NCBI GenBank assembly: GCA_946405145.1
Contig: CAMJGE010000014.1
Coordinates: 1 to 50,586, forward strand
Direction of reading: 5' to 3'
DNA: 50,586 nucleotides
From: an uncultured Prevotella sp.
GTDB taxonomy: Bacteria > Bacteroidota > Bacteroidia > Bacteroidales > Bacteroidaceae
Part shown: positions 1 through 8,100 of the stretch, one piece after another
Layout: each line of letters opens with the position of its first letter
How positions within the stretch are numbered: position 1 is the first letter of the stretch
The notes under the pieces: generated by a model
Told to the model about the DNA's origin: nothing
What the model saw: only the letters and a program-made list of their open reading frames with translations
Databases searched by the model: none
Translations under genes and position numbers: made by a program

Positions 1-9
1 GCCTGATTT

Positions 10-41
10 TTTGGAATCTGGCAAAAGTCGCCGTACCTTTG
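10..41 (+). promoter_or_regulatory. Promoter of the first double-glycine peptide gene
   Basis: TTTG at 10-13 and TACCTTTG at 34-41 are separated by exactly 20 nt, the Bacteroidota -33/-7 arrangement. The bases around the -33 box (GGAATCTG at 13-20, preceded by GCCTGATT at 1-8) closely match two further promoters at about 1112-1149 and 13162-13202 (minus). Any upstream activator box would lie before the window start. Confidence 0.75.
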
Positions 42-142
42 CCGTCGCAAACAAGTTGCAACGGCGAGTGATCGCAAACAAGAGAATTAATAAAATAATA
101 ATAAGTAAAATTAAACCCAAGTCCCGGAAGGGCATTAAGATT

Positions 143-277
143 ATGAAGAAAATGAATGTAAACAAGGAGCAGATTTCAATGAGCGAGCTGGAGCAGGTGA
201 ACGGTGGCCTTGGTTTCGGTCTTATCCCCGATGATGACCACACAAAAGAAAATATTGCCCGCAGGTGGTGTATGTAA
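143..277 (+). CDS. Double-glycine-leader peptide (bacteriocin-like or natural-product precursor)
   Basis: A 44-residue peptide starting MKKMNVNKEQ. The charged leader contains SELEQVNGG at about residues 17-25, the classic leader that a C39-peptidase ABC exporter cleaves after Gly-Gly. The predicted mature part is about 19 residues, begins LGFGLIPDDD and carries a single Cys near its end. The ATG at 143 is chosen because the leader begins there; the longer upstream reading frame covers the promoter. The -7 box lies about 100 nt upstream and a strong hairpin follows. A second gene of the same design lies at 12994-13125 on the minus strand. No exporter, modification enzyme or immunity gene is visible in the window, so the peptide's activity (bacteriocin, signal or other) is unknown. 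The class is inferred from the leader alone. Confidence 0.75.
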   Translation: MKKMNVNKEQISMSELEQVNGGLGFGLIPDDDHTKENIARRWCM

Positions 278-294
278 CAGCCCCGTCAGTTCAA

Positions 295-338
295 GAGAGG
301 TCCCGTGAGTGCAAAGACTCACGGGACCTCTCGCGTTT
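295..338 (+). terminator. Hairpin terminator after the first double-glycine peptide
   Basis: A perfect 16-bp stem: 295-310 pairs with 317-332 around a 6-nt loop. Only a short, weak T run follows (gcgttt). It probably ends the peptide transcript. The stem also brackets an apparent start codon of a longer frame leading into the RhuM gene, which argues against that upstream start. Confidence 0.7.
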
Positions 339-432
339 ACAGCCGTACACCTTTGCGGATTTTAGGTTTCTTTCAAAATGCAACAAGAAAACTCAAAATT
401 TTAATCTTTTTGTTAAAAATATCAGATAATAA

Positions 433-463
433 TTGGTGGTTTAATATAAATACACTACCTTTG
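433..463 (+). promoter_or_regulatory. Promoter of the RhuM-family gene
   Basis: TTG at 433-435 and TACCTTTG at 456-463 are separated by 20 nt. The ATG at 500 lies 36 nt after the -7 box, which supports that start. Confidence 0.65.
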
Positions 464-499
464 CATCATCAAATAATTGTCGAACTTAAAAATAACGGT

Positions 500-928
500 A
501 TGAACAACATTGAATCAAGCACTGGCGAGATCGTGATGTACCAACCCGATGAAACCATCAGGCTGGAAGTAAGAGTTGAAAATGAAACCGTTTGGCTGAC
601 ACAACAGCAGATGGCAGAGTTATTTGATAAGGACAGAACTGTCATCAGCCGGCATATTCGCAACATCTACAAAGAGGAAGAACTTGAGGAAAATATCATA
701 TGTGCAAAATTTGCATATATGGATCATAAACTTGACATCGAGCGACATAACCAGCAGTATCCACCCATCACCGTCAATCTCTGCCATCGAAACCATGACA
801 GATTCCTAATTATCGACGATGTGGTATATCTCTTCGGGGCCAGCCTGAAAGACGCAGGCAAGAAACTCTTCGCCTACATCAAAATGCAAGAGACTCCAGC
901 AGCGGAACTGCTGAATAATATAAAATAA
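500..928 (+). CDS. RhuM-family DNA-binding protein with an internal deletion
   Basis: A 142-residue protein starting MNNIESSTGE. Residues 1 to about 72 match the RhuM N-terminus: a GEIVMYQPDE-like start, then VWLTQQQMAELF and a helix-turn-helix-like segment with HIRNIYKEEELEE. From about residue 75 the sequence jumps to what is normally the RhuM C-terminus: LDIERHNQQYPPI, then HDRFLIIDDVVYLFGASLKD, the phospholipase-D-like His-Asp region. Full RhuM proteins run to about 300-340 residues, so roughly 150-200 residues appear to be missing in frame. What is seen is both ends of one family joined without a stop. The inference is a decaying or miniaturised gene. RhuM genes often travel with mobile elements or defence islands, which fits the neighbourhood. 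The start is set by the promoter at 456-463. Confidence 0.7.
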   Translation: MNNIESSTGEIVMYQPDETIRLEVRVENETVWLTQQQMAELFDKDRTVISRHIRNIYKEEELEENIICAKFAYMDHKLDIERHNQQYPPITVNLCHRNHDRFLIIDDVVYLFGASLKDAGKKLFAYIKMQETPAAELLNNIK

Positions 929-1001
929 TGGTTTTTGTTATTCGACACGTCGTGATGACGACTTGACATTTTATGATATTAGATTTAGGTTATTATTTAT
1001 T

Positions 1002-1024
1002 AGGGCTCAGCGGAGCCCTTTTTT
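1002..1024 (+). terminator. Intrinsic terminator after the RhuM gene
   Basis: AGGGCTC (1002-1008) pairs with GAGCCCT (1013-1019) around a 4-nt loop and is followed by six Ts. This is a textbook intrinsic terminator. Confidence 0.85.
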
Positions 1025-1061
1025 ATGCCCTTTACGACACGCTCCAACCCTCTACCCCTAC

Positions 1062-1149
1062 TTTGTCGCAAAACACCAAGCCTGTCGCAACAACTCCGAC
1101 AATAATCAGGCTAATTTCTTGGAATCAGCTGTTTTTCATCGTACCTTTG
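1062..1149 (+). promoter_or_regulatory. Conserved activator-type promoter without a recognisable gene
   Basis: TTTGTCGC at 1062-1069 and CCTGTCGCAACAACTC at 1081-1096 form a direct repeat (TGTCG copies 19 nt apart). Then come GGCTAATT, TTGGAATC (-33, TTG 1119-1121) and TACCTTTG (-7, 1142-1149), with 20 nt between the boxes. The same layout, base for base in its core and in spacing, precedes the double-glycine gene at 12994-13125. The lower half also matches the promoter at the window start. Confidence 0.7.
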
Positions 1150-1155
1150 CATCAG

Positions 1156-1264
1156 TTATTTGAATCATACGTTTGTTCATTTTCATATTTGTTTTAGGTT
1201 ATTGGTTATTTGGTAATGTTTGTAATAAATTAGCAAGGGGTTCGTTGAGACAGCGAGCCCTTTT
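1156..1264 (+). ncRNA. Possible ~110-nt transcript from the orphan promoter, ending in a terminator-like hairpin
   Basis: A transcript from the promoter at 1142-1149 would run to an imperfect GC hairpin (about 1235-1258) followed by TTTT at 1261-1264, immediately before the converging stop codon of the VirE-N gene. No frame longer than a few codons with a double-glycine motif is seen. It may be a small RNA or the remains of a lost peptide gene. The whole stretch from 929 to 1264 otherwise holds only the preceding terminator and this promoter. Confidence 0.3.
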
Positions 1265-2374
1265 CTATTCAATTTTGGGGGGCAAAGAAGACTCTTCTTG
1301 CAATCTCTTCTCTCGCTCTTCCTGTCTAAGTTCCCTGTTTAGAGCCGCTAGCTTTCTCTCTCTATTAACGACGCCATTTCTGATCTTTTTGATTGCATTA
1401 TTAAATGGGCCTGTTGTTCTTTTCACCATATGTTGGCATTCCACAATCTTCGCGTGGGCATCCTTGACTTCATGATTACGCATATCTTCATCCACTTCTT
1501 CTATCAATTGATCCACCTTTGCTTTTAGTTCAATGACGTTCTTTATCTTAGCCAGATATTCTTCCAGCTTGGTTAGCGTTGCCGAGAAATCCTGTTTGGG
1601 TGTTTCATCACTATCGGATGTAGCGTTCAAAATCCATTGCTGGCATTCACGAAGTTTTTCTTCAGCTTTATCCAAAAGGCACTTGGATATAAGTCTTTCA
1701 GCCTCTTGCATCTTACAGTCCAGCCCCCTCTTCGTTGGCTTAGCCTCCATGTTTACAATCGATTCCTTTAGGTCAACTACCAATGTCTCCGCGTTTGGAT
1801 TATAATAGAGATCAGGATCATAAGAAACAATATACACGTGCCCCATGTTTCGGGCTTGATAGTCTGGCTCTAATCCAAGTTTCAGTTGGTATTTCATCGC
1901 CAGATATTCAAACACCTCACCATATACCTTCTGCATCGTTTTAGGAGTCATTTTTGTACGCTGGGGAGGTATCTCAAATCCTTTCAGTTGATAACGAACT
2001 AAGATATGAAGCCCCCTGCCTGATACTGACCTCGAAGCCATTACCACGTTGGGATCATTTCTGAGTATATCCAGGGCTTCATTAATAAGTCTTTCATTCT
2101 CTATATGATCTATATCCAAATAGCAGAGATCAGTCAGCCCAATTACATTGGCTCTGGCTTTACCTTCATAGAAAGATGCACAGGGAGCAAAAGCCGGAAA
2201 AGAAGAAATCTTAATCTTATCCGCTTCCTTTTTATCCCCTTTTGCTAGATATTGCCTACAAGTTTGCGTCCTCTCGCAGATTTTGGGGCTAGACATCATA
2301 ATTCTTACAATGTCGTCCAACTCCGTTTCCTGCGGCCATGAAGCCTTTACATTTTTGAAGATGGTTACGCGCAT
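1265..2374 (-). CDS. VirE N-terminal domain (BT4734-like) protein
   Basis: A 369-residue protein. Residues 1 to about 200 resemble the VirE-N/BT4734 domain: CSFYEGKARA-type segment, LTDLCYLDIDHI (acidic pair), then VVMASRSVSGRGLHILVRY and a late DYQARNMGHVYIVSYDPDLYYNP segment. This is the primase-like fold found in Bacteroidota mobile elements. Residues from about 205 onward are Lys/Glu-rich and probably coiled coil. In related loci the domain is often followed by a DUF3987-type helicase, either fused or adjacent; none is seen here. A role in priming or replication of a mobile element is inference. It is the last gene of the minus-strand block and is preceded by a very strong Shine-Dalgarno sequence. 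Confidence 0.75.
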   Translation of the reverse strand: MRVTIFKNVKASWPQETELDDIVRIMMSSPKICERTQTCRQYLAKGDKKEADKIKISSFPAFAPCASFYEGKARANVIGLTDLCYLDIDHIENERLINEALDILRNDPNVVMASRSVSGRGLHILVRYQLKGFEIPPQRTKMTPKTMQKVYGEVFEYLAMKYQLKLGLEPDYQARNMGHVYIVSYDPDLYYNPNAETLVVDLKESIVNMEAKPTKRGLDCKMQEAERLISKCLLDKAEEKLRECQQWILNATSDSDETPKQDFSATLTKLEEYLAKIKNVIELKAKVDQLIEEVDEDMRNHEVKDAHAKIVECQHMVKRTTGPFNNAIKKIRNGVVNRERKLAALNRELRQEEREKRLQEESSLPPKIE

Positions 2375-2380
2375 ATATTA

Positions 2381-2390
2381 CCTCCTTTCT
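2381..2390 (-). promoter_or_regulatory. Strong Shine-Dalgarno site of the VirE-N gene
   Basis: On the minus strand, AGAAAGGAGG lies 6 nt before the ATG at 2374. Near-perfect Shine-Dalgarno sequences are rare in Bacteroidota, and no other gene examined in this window has one. It fixes the start and hints at foreign origin or unusually high translation. Confidence 0.7.
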
Positions 2391-2404
2391 TAGAATTCTA
2401 ACTC

Positions 2405-2659
2405 CTATTTACAACAATCAGGGTCATGCACAACACTTATTGGACCAAAGACATTCGTTTTCTCAAATAAGAGATACTTATGACCTTTGTATTCAAATGA
2501 CTTCGCTTCAATACCTTTCTCTGAGGTTGAATCCGCAGGAGTATTATCTCTATTATTTAGATGAATACCAACGGGAACCCAAAACAAAATAAGCAACGCC
2601 AATATGCCTAGAACGAGAGCATCGTACTTTTCCCAAAACCTCTTAAACTTGTATTTCAT
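2405..2659 (-). CDS. Small single-span membrane protein, function unknown
   Basis: An 84-residue protein. A basic N-terminus (MKYKFKRFWEKYD) is followed by one strong hydrophobic helix (about residues 14-34, ALVLGILALLILFWVPVGI) and then a polar domain of about 50 residues, presumably periplasmic. That domain has the pattern FEYKGHKYLLFEK and ends in HDPDCCK with paired cysteines. Short proteins with this KGHKYLLF...HDPDC ending occur near phage-like and mobile genes in Bacteroidota, but I know no function for them. It sits 69 nt after the coiled-coil gene and 30 nt before the VirE-N gene, so co-transcription is likely. Confidence 0.6.
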   Translation of the reverse strand: MKYKFKRFWEKYDALVLGILALLILFWVPVGIHLNNRDNTPADSTSEKGIEAKSFEYKGHKYLLFEKTNVFGPISVVHDPDCCK

Positions 2660-2728
2660 AATCTTAATTGTTTATTATTTCAAAATTCCACTCAAAAACT
2701 TATTTAACACCACCACCCAAACCAATAT

Positions 2729-3487
2729 TTAAATATTCTCCAAATCATTCATTAGTCTTATCGCAGTTTCATCAAAATTGTCTAAGTTGTCAACCACTTT
2801 TTTGTCAGAGAGGTCCATTGGTCCATAGACAATGTCATTTTGGTCGAGTAATCCCTGAAGCTCCTCAATATAGGCATTCATACTTCTGATAGTTACCTTA
2901 AACGTCCTCAACTTGAATTTCCTTAGCGGATATTCCTCCTCTATGAGACTCTTCATTCTCTCTATCTTCTTATTCGTGGCGTTTATCTTCTTTTCTTTCA
3001 ACTCTTGCTTCAGTTCATTTATTTTCTCTTTCAATTCTTTAATCACTTTAGCAGGTTCAGAATCTCCAACGACTCCACTATCTGTATAGCCATTGGCGAT
3101 AAGAATTTCTTTCAGCCTTATCACCTCTGCCTCCATATGCTTTGCATACTCAGCCAGTTTTCCCCATTTCTTTTGATCCTTCCTGTATGCGTCGATGATA
3201 TATTTCATCCTTACCTCGTAAGGAACATCCTCATTATGCAATATTACCTTGTCCGTTTCTAGCTTACTCTTTATCTTTTCCCTCCTTTCTTCAGGGTCCT
3301 TCCTATCGATAACTTCCTTTAGTTTGTCGAGTTCCTTTTTCAGTTCTTTGCAATCATTCTTCTTGTCTTGATACTCCTCTTCAATATCTGCATACATTTC
3401 TTGCAAATCTTCTAAATTCAGATCTTCAACTTTGTTGATGAATCTGAACGTAAACAAACCACCCAATGCTTTATATTCTACACTCAT
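2729..3487 (-). CDS. Coiled-coil protein, function unknown
   Basis: A 252-residue, highly charged protein. Long Lys/Glu/Leu heptad-like stretches at about residues 25-80 and 140-185 predict two coiled coils. A more globular C-terminus (about 190-252) begins LRKFKLRTFKVTIRSMNAYI. There is no signal peptide, membrane segment or recognisable enzymatic motif. It has its own TATCTTTG -7 box about 50 nt upstream, sitting inside an inverted repeat, and so starts the distal transcription unit of the island (coiled-coil, membrane protein, VirE-N). A scaffold or DNA-associated role would be a guess. Confidence 0.6.
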   Translation of the reverse strand: MSVEYKALGGLFTFRFINKVEDLNLEDLQEMYADIEEEYQDKKNDCKELKKELDKLKEVIDRKDPEERREKIKSKLETDKVILHNEDVPYEVRMKYIIDAYRKDQKKWGKLAEYAKHMEAEVIRLKEILIANGYTDSGVVGDSEPAKVIKELKEKINELKQELKEKKINATNKKIERMKSLIEEEYPLRKFKLRTFKVTIRSMNAYIEELQGLLDQNDIVYGPMDLSDKKVVDNLDNFDETAIRLMNDLENI

Positions 3488-3528
3488 TACCAGCCAAAAA
3501 ATTAATTATTATACCTACATTATTATTT

Positions 3529-3551
3529 GTGCCCGCAAAGATAGCAGGCAC
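3529..3551 (-). promoter_or_regulatory. -7 box enclosed by an inverted repeat (promoter with candidate operator)
   Basis: Read on the minus strand, GTGCCTGC and GCGGGCAC (7 of 8 bases pair) flank the -7 box TATCTTTG (3543-3536). No TTTG at the usual 20-nt spacing is visible. A dimeric repressor bound here would occlude the -7 box. The adjacent WYL regulator is the obvious but untested candidate. Confidence 0.45.
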
Positions 3552-3588
3552 ATGTCTCAAATCGTGGTACAAGAGGAAGAAATCTTTG

Positions 3589-4494
3589 TTAAACTTTGTA
3601 AAGGGCTACCGCATCCTGTAGGTTTCTGCTAATGATATCGGCTAAAGATTGTGGGGAAAGAACCTTCAGGCGACTACCTCTGGATAGGATTTGTCCTTGC
3701 AAATCGAGGGTTGGTCTTACATACAATTCAAAATCTGTGTAATCATCAGTATGAGCTATTTCGTGCTGACTATGATGCAGGGGGAGATCACGCAGATAGT
3801 TGCATTCTGTACCAAAAGCCCTGATAATAATCTTTTCTGGTTTCACATCTTCATCACGAACAACACCAAAGCTTTCACTGAAATAAGCCTCTGCATCAAA
3901 ATCTGGATCTACTGTAAAGATCTCATTAGAAATCTCCACTTCTCTGATTCGATCTAAAGAAAATATACCATACTTGCCTGAATCGAAACGAGCCAACAAA
4001 TACCAGCGACGATGATAGAGTTTGATACAATAGGGAGCAATCGTGTGCTCTCTCACTTGGTCGGAACCATATCGCTTATAGGTAATCTGCAGCAGTTGAT
4101 CTTTCTTCATTGCAGTAATTATCTTTTCCAAACGCTCATCCGCTGAAGGGATCGACTCCAGAAGGATTCGATGATGAAGACTGAGACTTTCGCTAATAAT
4201 GTTGTTCACGCTAAGCGTTGAGAGCATCCAGTTCTGCACACTCTCTTCACTAAGCACCTCTACATTACCTATATAATATTTATAGCCGTTACTCCTGTCG
4301 CATTGGATATAAATACCAAAGATATCCTCAATGGCCAACTTATGACGATTAAAGGTACTACGAGCCAACTCCACCCCTCCACTCATCTCTGTTTTCAACC
4401 ATTTCTTGTTGATATCGCTGAGTGTAATAGATCTGGCTTGATAAATAGTATTCACCAGCCAGATGTATTCCTTAAATAATGTTGGCGTCGTCAT
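3589..4494 (-). CDS. WYL-domain transcriptional regulator
   Basis: A 301-residue protein. The N-terminal region (about 1-75) is a winged-helix-like DNA-binding domain. The WYL domain spans about 130-205 and shows QITYKRYGSD, HTIAPYCIKLYHRRWYLLARF (here the W-Y-L triad is RRWYLLAR) and YGIFSLDRI. The C-terminal WCX-like part covers about 220-300. WYL proteins bind nucleic-acid-type ligands and commonly repress defence islands and prophages. Here the gene follows the restriction gene and two small genes in the same direction. This suggests it regulates the island, possibly at the palindromic promoter at 3529-3551, just downstream of its own stop. Confidence 0.85.
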   Translation of the reverse strand: MTTPTLFKEYIWLVNTIYQARSITLSDINKKWLKTEMSGGVELARSTFNRHKLAIEDIFGIYIQCDRSNGYKYYIGNVEVLSEESVQNWMLSTLSVNNIISESLSLHHRILLESIPSADERLEKIITAMKKDQLLQITYKRYGSDQVREHTIAPYCIKLYHRRWYLLARFDSGKYGIFSLDRIREVEISNEIFTVDPDFDAEAYFSESFGVVRDEDVKPEKIIIRAFGTECNYLRDLPLHHSQHEIAHTDDYTDFELYVRPTLDLQGQILSRGSRLKVLSPQSLADIISRNLQDAVALYKV

Positions 4495-4580
4495 AACTTT
4501 ATAGGTTTTAGGAAGATTTACTACATATAATATATTTCAATCAAACAAGTGGATTAATTATTGGTATCACAAAAGAACCG

Positions 4581-4982
4581 TCATGCTGATATTTTAAGAA
4601 GCCAAACAAAACAAACCATCAAAATGCTATATCCGACTAAAAGAAGCCAAAACTTTAAATCATAAAGTCGCCAGCCAATTTTATTTTTCTTTTCATCCTC
4701 TTTTATCTCATCATCTTCATCTTTGTGGAAAACATCTCTCATTTGAATATAAAAGCCATACCATTTCTTCGACAAGATGTAATTCTGCAAAATGTCGGCT
4801 AACAACATGGCGACAAATACACATATAGCAAGAATTATAAGAACAAGCACATATTTATGGCCTTTAAAATAAGGCAAGAACAACCAAGCAATGGCGATTC
4901 CGGATATTGCCAATGTTCTAGCCGTTTTACTAAACGTACCAGACAATTCTTCGTACGCTTCTCTTATTTCTCTTAATCTCAT
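4581..4982 (-). CDS. Small membrane protein, function unknown
   Basis: A 133-residue protein. An amphipathic N-terminus (MRLREIREAYEELSGTFSKTAR) is followed by hydrophobic segments at about residues 23-40, 44-65 and 112-131. Between the second and third lies a strongly acidic/basic cytoplasmic-looking loop (KDEDDEIKEDEKKNK). Its ATG overlaps the stop of the preceding 37-residue gene (ATGA), implying translational coupling. It lies between the restriction gene and the WYL regulator. No family recognised. A membrane effector of a defence system is possible but unsupported. Confidence 0.6.
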   Translation of the reverse strand: MRLREIREAYEELSGTFSKTARTLAISGIAIAWLFLPYFKGHKYVLVLIILAICVFVAMLLADILQNYILSKKWYGFYIQMRDVFHKDEDDEIKEDEKKNKIGWRLYDLKFWLLLVGYSILMVCFVWLLKISA

Positions 4983-5092
4983 CTTGTTTGTGTACCAGGT
5001 TTTCTTGGTCCAGTTCCCCTTTCTTGACCAGTTTGTGGTTTAGGCGAGGAATACGGATTTTCCTGAGGTTGCGGTTTATTTTGTTTAGACAT
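4979..5092 (-). CDS. Proline-rich 37-residue micro-protein, coupled to the membrane protein
   Basis: MSKQNKPQPQ at the start and GTQTR at the end: 37 residues rich in Pro, Gln, Gly and Lys with no hydrophobic segment. It begins 50 nt after the restriction gene stops. Its TGA overlaps the ATG of the 133-residue membrane protein by 4 nt. That exact overlap, and the lack of any stop over the interval, support a real gene. It is probably disordered. Similar short PQ/G-rich sequences next to small membrane proteins are seen in Bacteroidota islands, but no function is known to me. Confidence 0.55.
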   Translation of the reverse strand: MSKQNKPQPQENPYSSPKPQTGQERGTGPRKPGTQTR

Positions 5093-5142
5093 ATTCTTTA
5101 GATATTTAGTATTAAAACTTACTAATGTAAATTTAACAAAGA

Positions 5143-8100
5143 CTATTCTTCCACAATTTTAAAAATATCATTTTTCACAAACACGTTGCGTATTTTTTTA
5201 GCAAATGATTCGTCAGACATGCGAGTATTATTAAATTCTTCCTCAATTATTTTACACTCAGAAACAATTTCATCTTGCTTTTTATTGTCTTTTGGTATGG
5301 GAATCCTTGTATTATTAATTGTATTTTTTGAAATTTCAACCTGACCGCTAGAGCCCTTTGCTAATTTTGACATCTGATCATATCCGATAGCAAATGCCAA
5401 CAAATAATATACATATAAATAGTTTATATCTTTATTAACACGTAAAATAGTTATGTGATTGTCTGCAACGAAATCACCATCCAAATCAAATAATGTTACT
5501 CTTCCTGCCGTTCCTACTCCTGTAGAATTGATTAATATATCACCTTTCTGAAGTTTTCTCTCATCTAATGAGAATCTGTCTGAAACATAGTACTTTTCGC
5601 TAAAATCAAATTTCTTCCCACCTTTAGCCTGCCCGGATTTTATAACTTGGACATTTGACTCCCCATATATGGGACTTTTTCCTCTTTTTAATAATAATGC
5701 TATTTTCTTCAGTCTAATTAGAGGATAATCACTTTGAATATCAAGTCCTTTAATTCCCAATATATTAATGGACTTGTCAAAGGTGTTCATAGAAAAATCA
5801 ATCATATCAACTAAGTAAAGACTTGAAACAAATTTATCTTTATCTTCTATTTCTGTTGGATTAATAAATTGATTCCTAATATAAGCATTGATTTTGTTTG
5901 GATTATTCAAGTTTTGAGGATCGAATAATGGTGTTTCAATATATTCTATTCCCTTTTTGTTTTTCAATCCGTTTTCTTCATCAAAAGCATATCCTATATA
6001 TTTTATACCTTCTTTTCCTTTTGTTCCACTCCATTCATATCCTAGGAATTTCTTTATTTCTGAACTCTTTCCAGGAGATTTAACGACTACGACGGGTTGA
6101 GGATTTGACTTTGCTATAAGATAATAATATAGTTTTTCTTTTTCAATCTCAATAGTCTTTTTGAATATGTAATTATCTTTTTCTTTTTTTAAATCCTCAG
6201 AACTCCAACTTTTCTTTTTTGCAATTTCAATTAAATCTTTATATTCCTTTTCTGACTCAAACCGTTCTTTATAATCTTCAAATGTTTCACTTGCTAAAAG
6301 CTTGCTGGAAGGTTTAGCTTCCAATAGACTCAGATATTCAGGATAATCATAGCCATTGTGATTACAATAATCTATTAATAATTCCCGATCTTCATATCTT
6401 TCATCCTTTGAATAATCTCCAGAGAACCAAGAATCAACACGGTATTTATAGTGATCTGAAATTGAAGGCGTTTCTTCTTTCTTCCGCAGAAAGAGGGATA
6501 CTGTCGTTGTTGATTTTGTTGCGGAGAAAGTACCCTTACCCAATTCCACTATAGAAATTATATCGAAATATTTCATTATCAACTCTCTACATTTTACGAA
6601 CACTCCAACATTACTTAACACCGCGACTGGAAGTATTATGGCAGCAAGTCCTCCGGGTTTTAATAACTGTTTTGTTCGTTCGACAAAAAATATTTCAATA
6701 TTATCTAACTTCTTGATATCCATTTTATCAGAAAACAATGTATAAGATTGTCTCTGTTCTATAGTAAGTGTTTCTAAAAAGCCTTTAACACTATAAGGAG
6801 GATTTGCAATAATAATAGAGAAAGAGTCCTTTTCTATTTGAGGCAAATTAGCTAAAGCATCCCCATAAAATATCTGAATTCCATCTTGGCCATACATAAA
6901 AGAAGACACCTTGGACACCTTGGATAGTCTGTATTCCTTTTCTATTCCATATATCTGGGTATAATAATCAACGATATCATTCGACCTATATTTAGAAACA
7001 TAATCTTTTATCTGATGAGCATATTCATTTAAGAAATGGCCTGCACCACATGCATAATCTAGAACTTTTGGTATTTCAATAGAATCTTTAAAAATACGTT
7101 CTAAAGGTAATGAAGATACCATAAAACGAACTATTGGTAATGGAGTAAAAAATTGGCCTTCACTTTGCTTAACACCTTGATCTAAGAAGCCTTCAAAAAG
7201 ATCACCAAGAAATTGATTTTGCTGTTTTGATTTCAATCTCATATCTTGGAGCATTTTGACCATCTCTTTTAAAATAATAGCATTTTGAAAAAAAAGCTGT
7301 TCATTATGAACATCAAGAAATGCAAAATTATTATTAGAGTAAAATTTCAACTGACGAAAATAATCTATAATCGTTTCCTTAATAGCATCAGGATCATTCT
7401 TCTGAAGTTTGAATGCTTTTTCTATTTCTGCATTATCTATATATGTTACATTCTCATTTAAGAACTCCTTCATTCCAACTTTGTACATCTTTTCTAGACG
7501 ATCTTGAAAACTAAAGAAATCATCATAAGCAGCACCTTTCCATTGAAATTGTAGATCATCAGAATTTCTAGTTTCATCAACTATTTTAACAAGAAAAAGA
7601 TTAACCAATTTGTCAAAAGCATTTTCTCGGCCAGAAACGTTATATTTTCTTAATATACTAGCAAACTGGTTATACTTTTCTTGTATAGTTTTGTCATCTT
7701 TTACTTTATACAAAGAGTTTATATCACGCTTACTTTTACCGATTTTAAAAGGTTCGCAATTAGGCTCAAAGACTCCTCTAGTTTCATAATCTTGTCCATA
7801 TGTGTATTTCCACACATTAAAAAACTCATCGCGGCCCTCGCCACTTGCTTTCACATCTTCATAACCTACAAGATTTTTATTGGTCGCCAAATAATCTTTA
7901 TTGTCAACCATAGATACTACATAATAATATGGAATTATTTCCCCATCTATTATATCAGAAGCATACAAACATAAATACTTTGCACGCCTAAATGAATTAT
8001 AATAATTGAACAACTGTCCTCCTTTGTTATTCATTATCCTCCATTCTTTTAAAAAAGCATCATCACTTTCTTTCTCTGCACCAGTAGTCTTACATTCGAT

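Noticed and set aside
11..142. N-terminal extension of the first double-glycine peptide
   Set aside because: The region contains the -33 and -7 boxes; the leader-like sequence begins only at the ATG at 143.
305..499. N-terminal extension of the RhuM gene
   Set aside because: It runs through a perfect terminator hairpin and the promoter at 433-463; the RhuM homology begins at 500.
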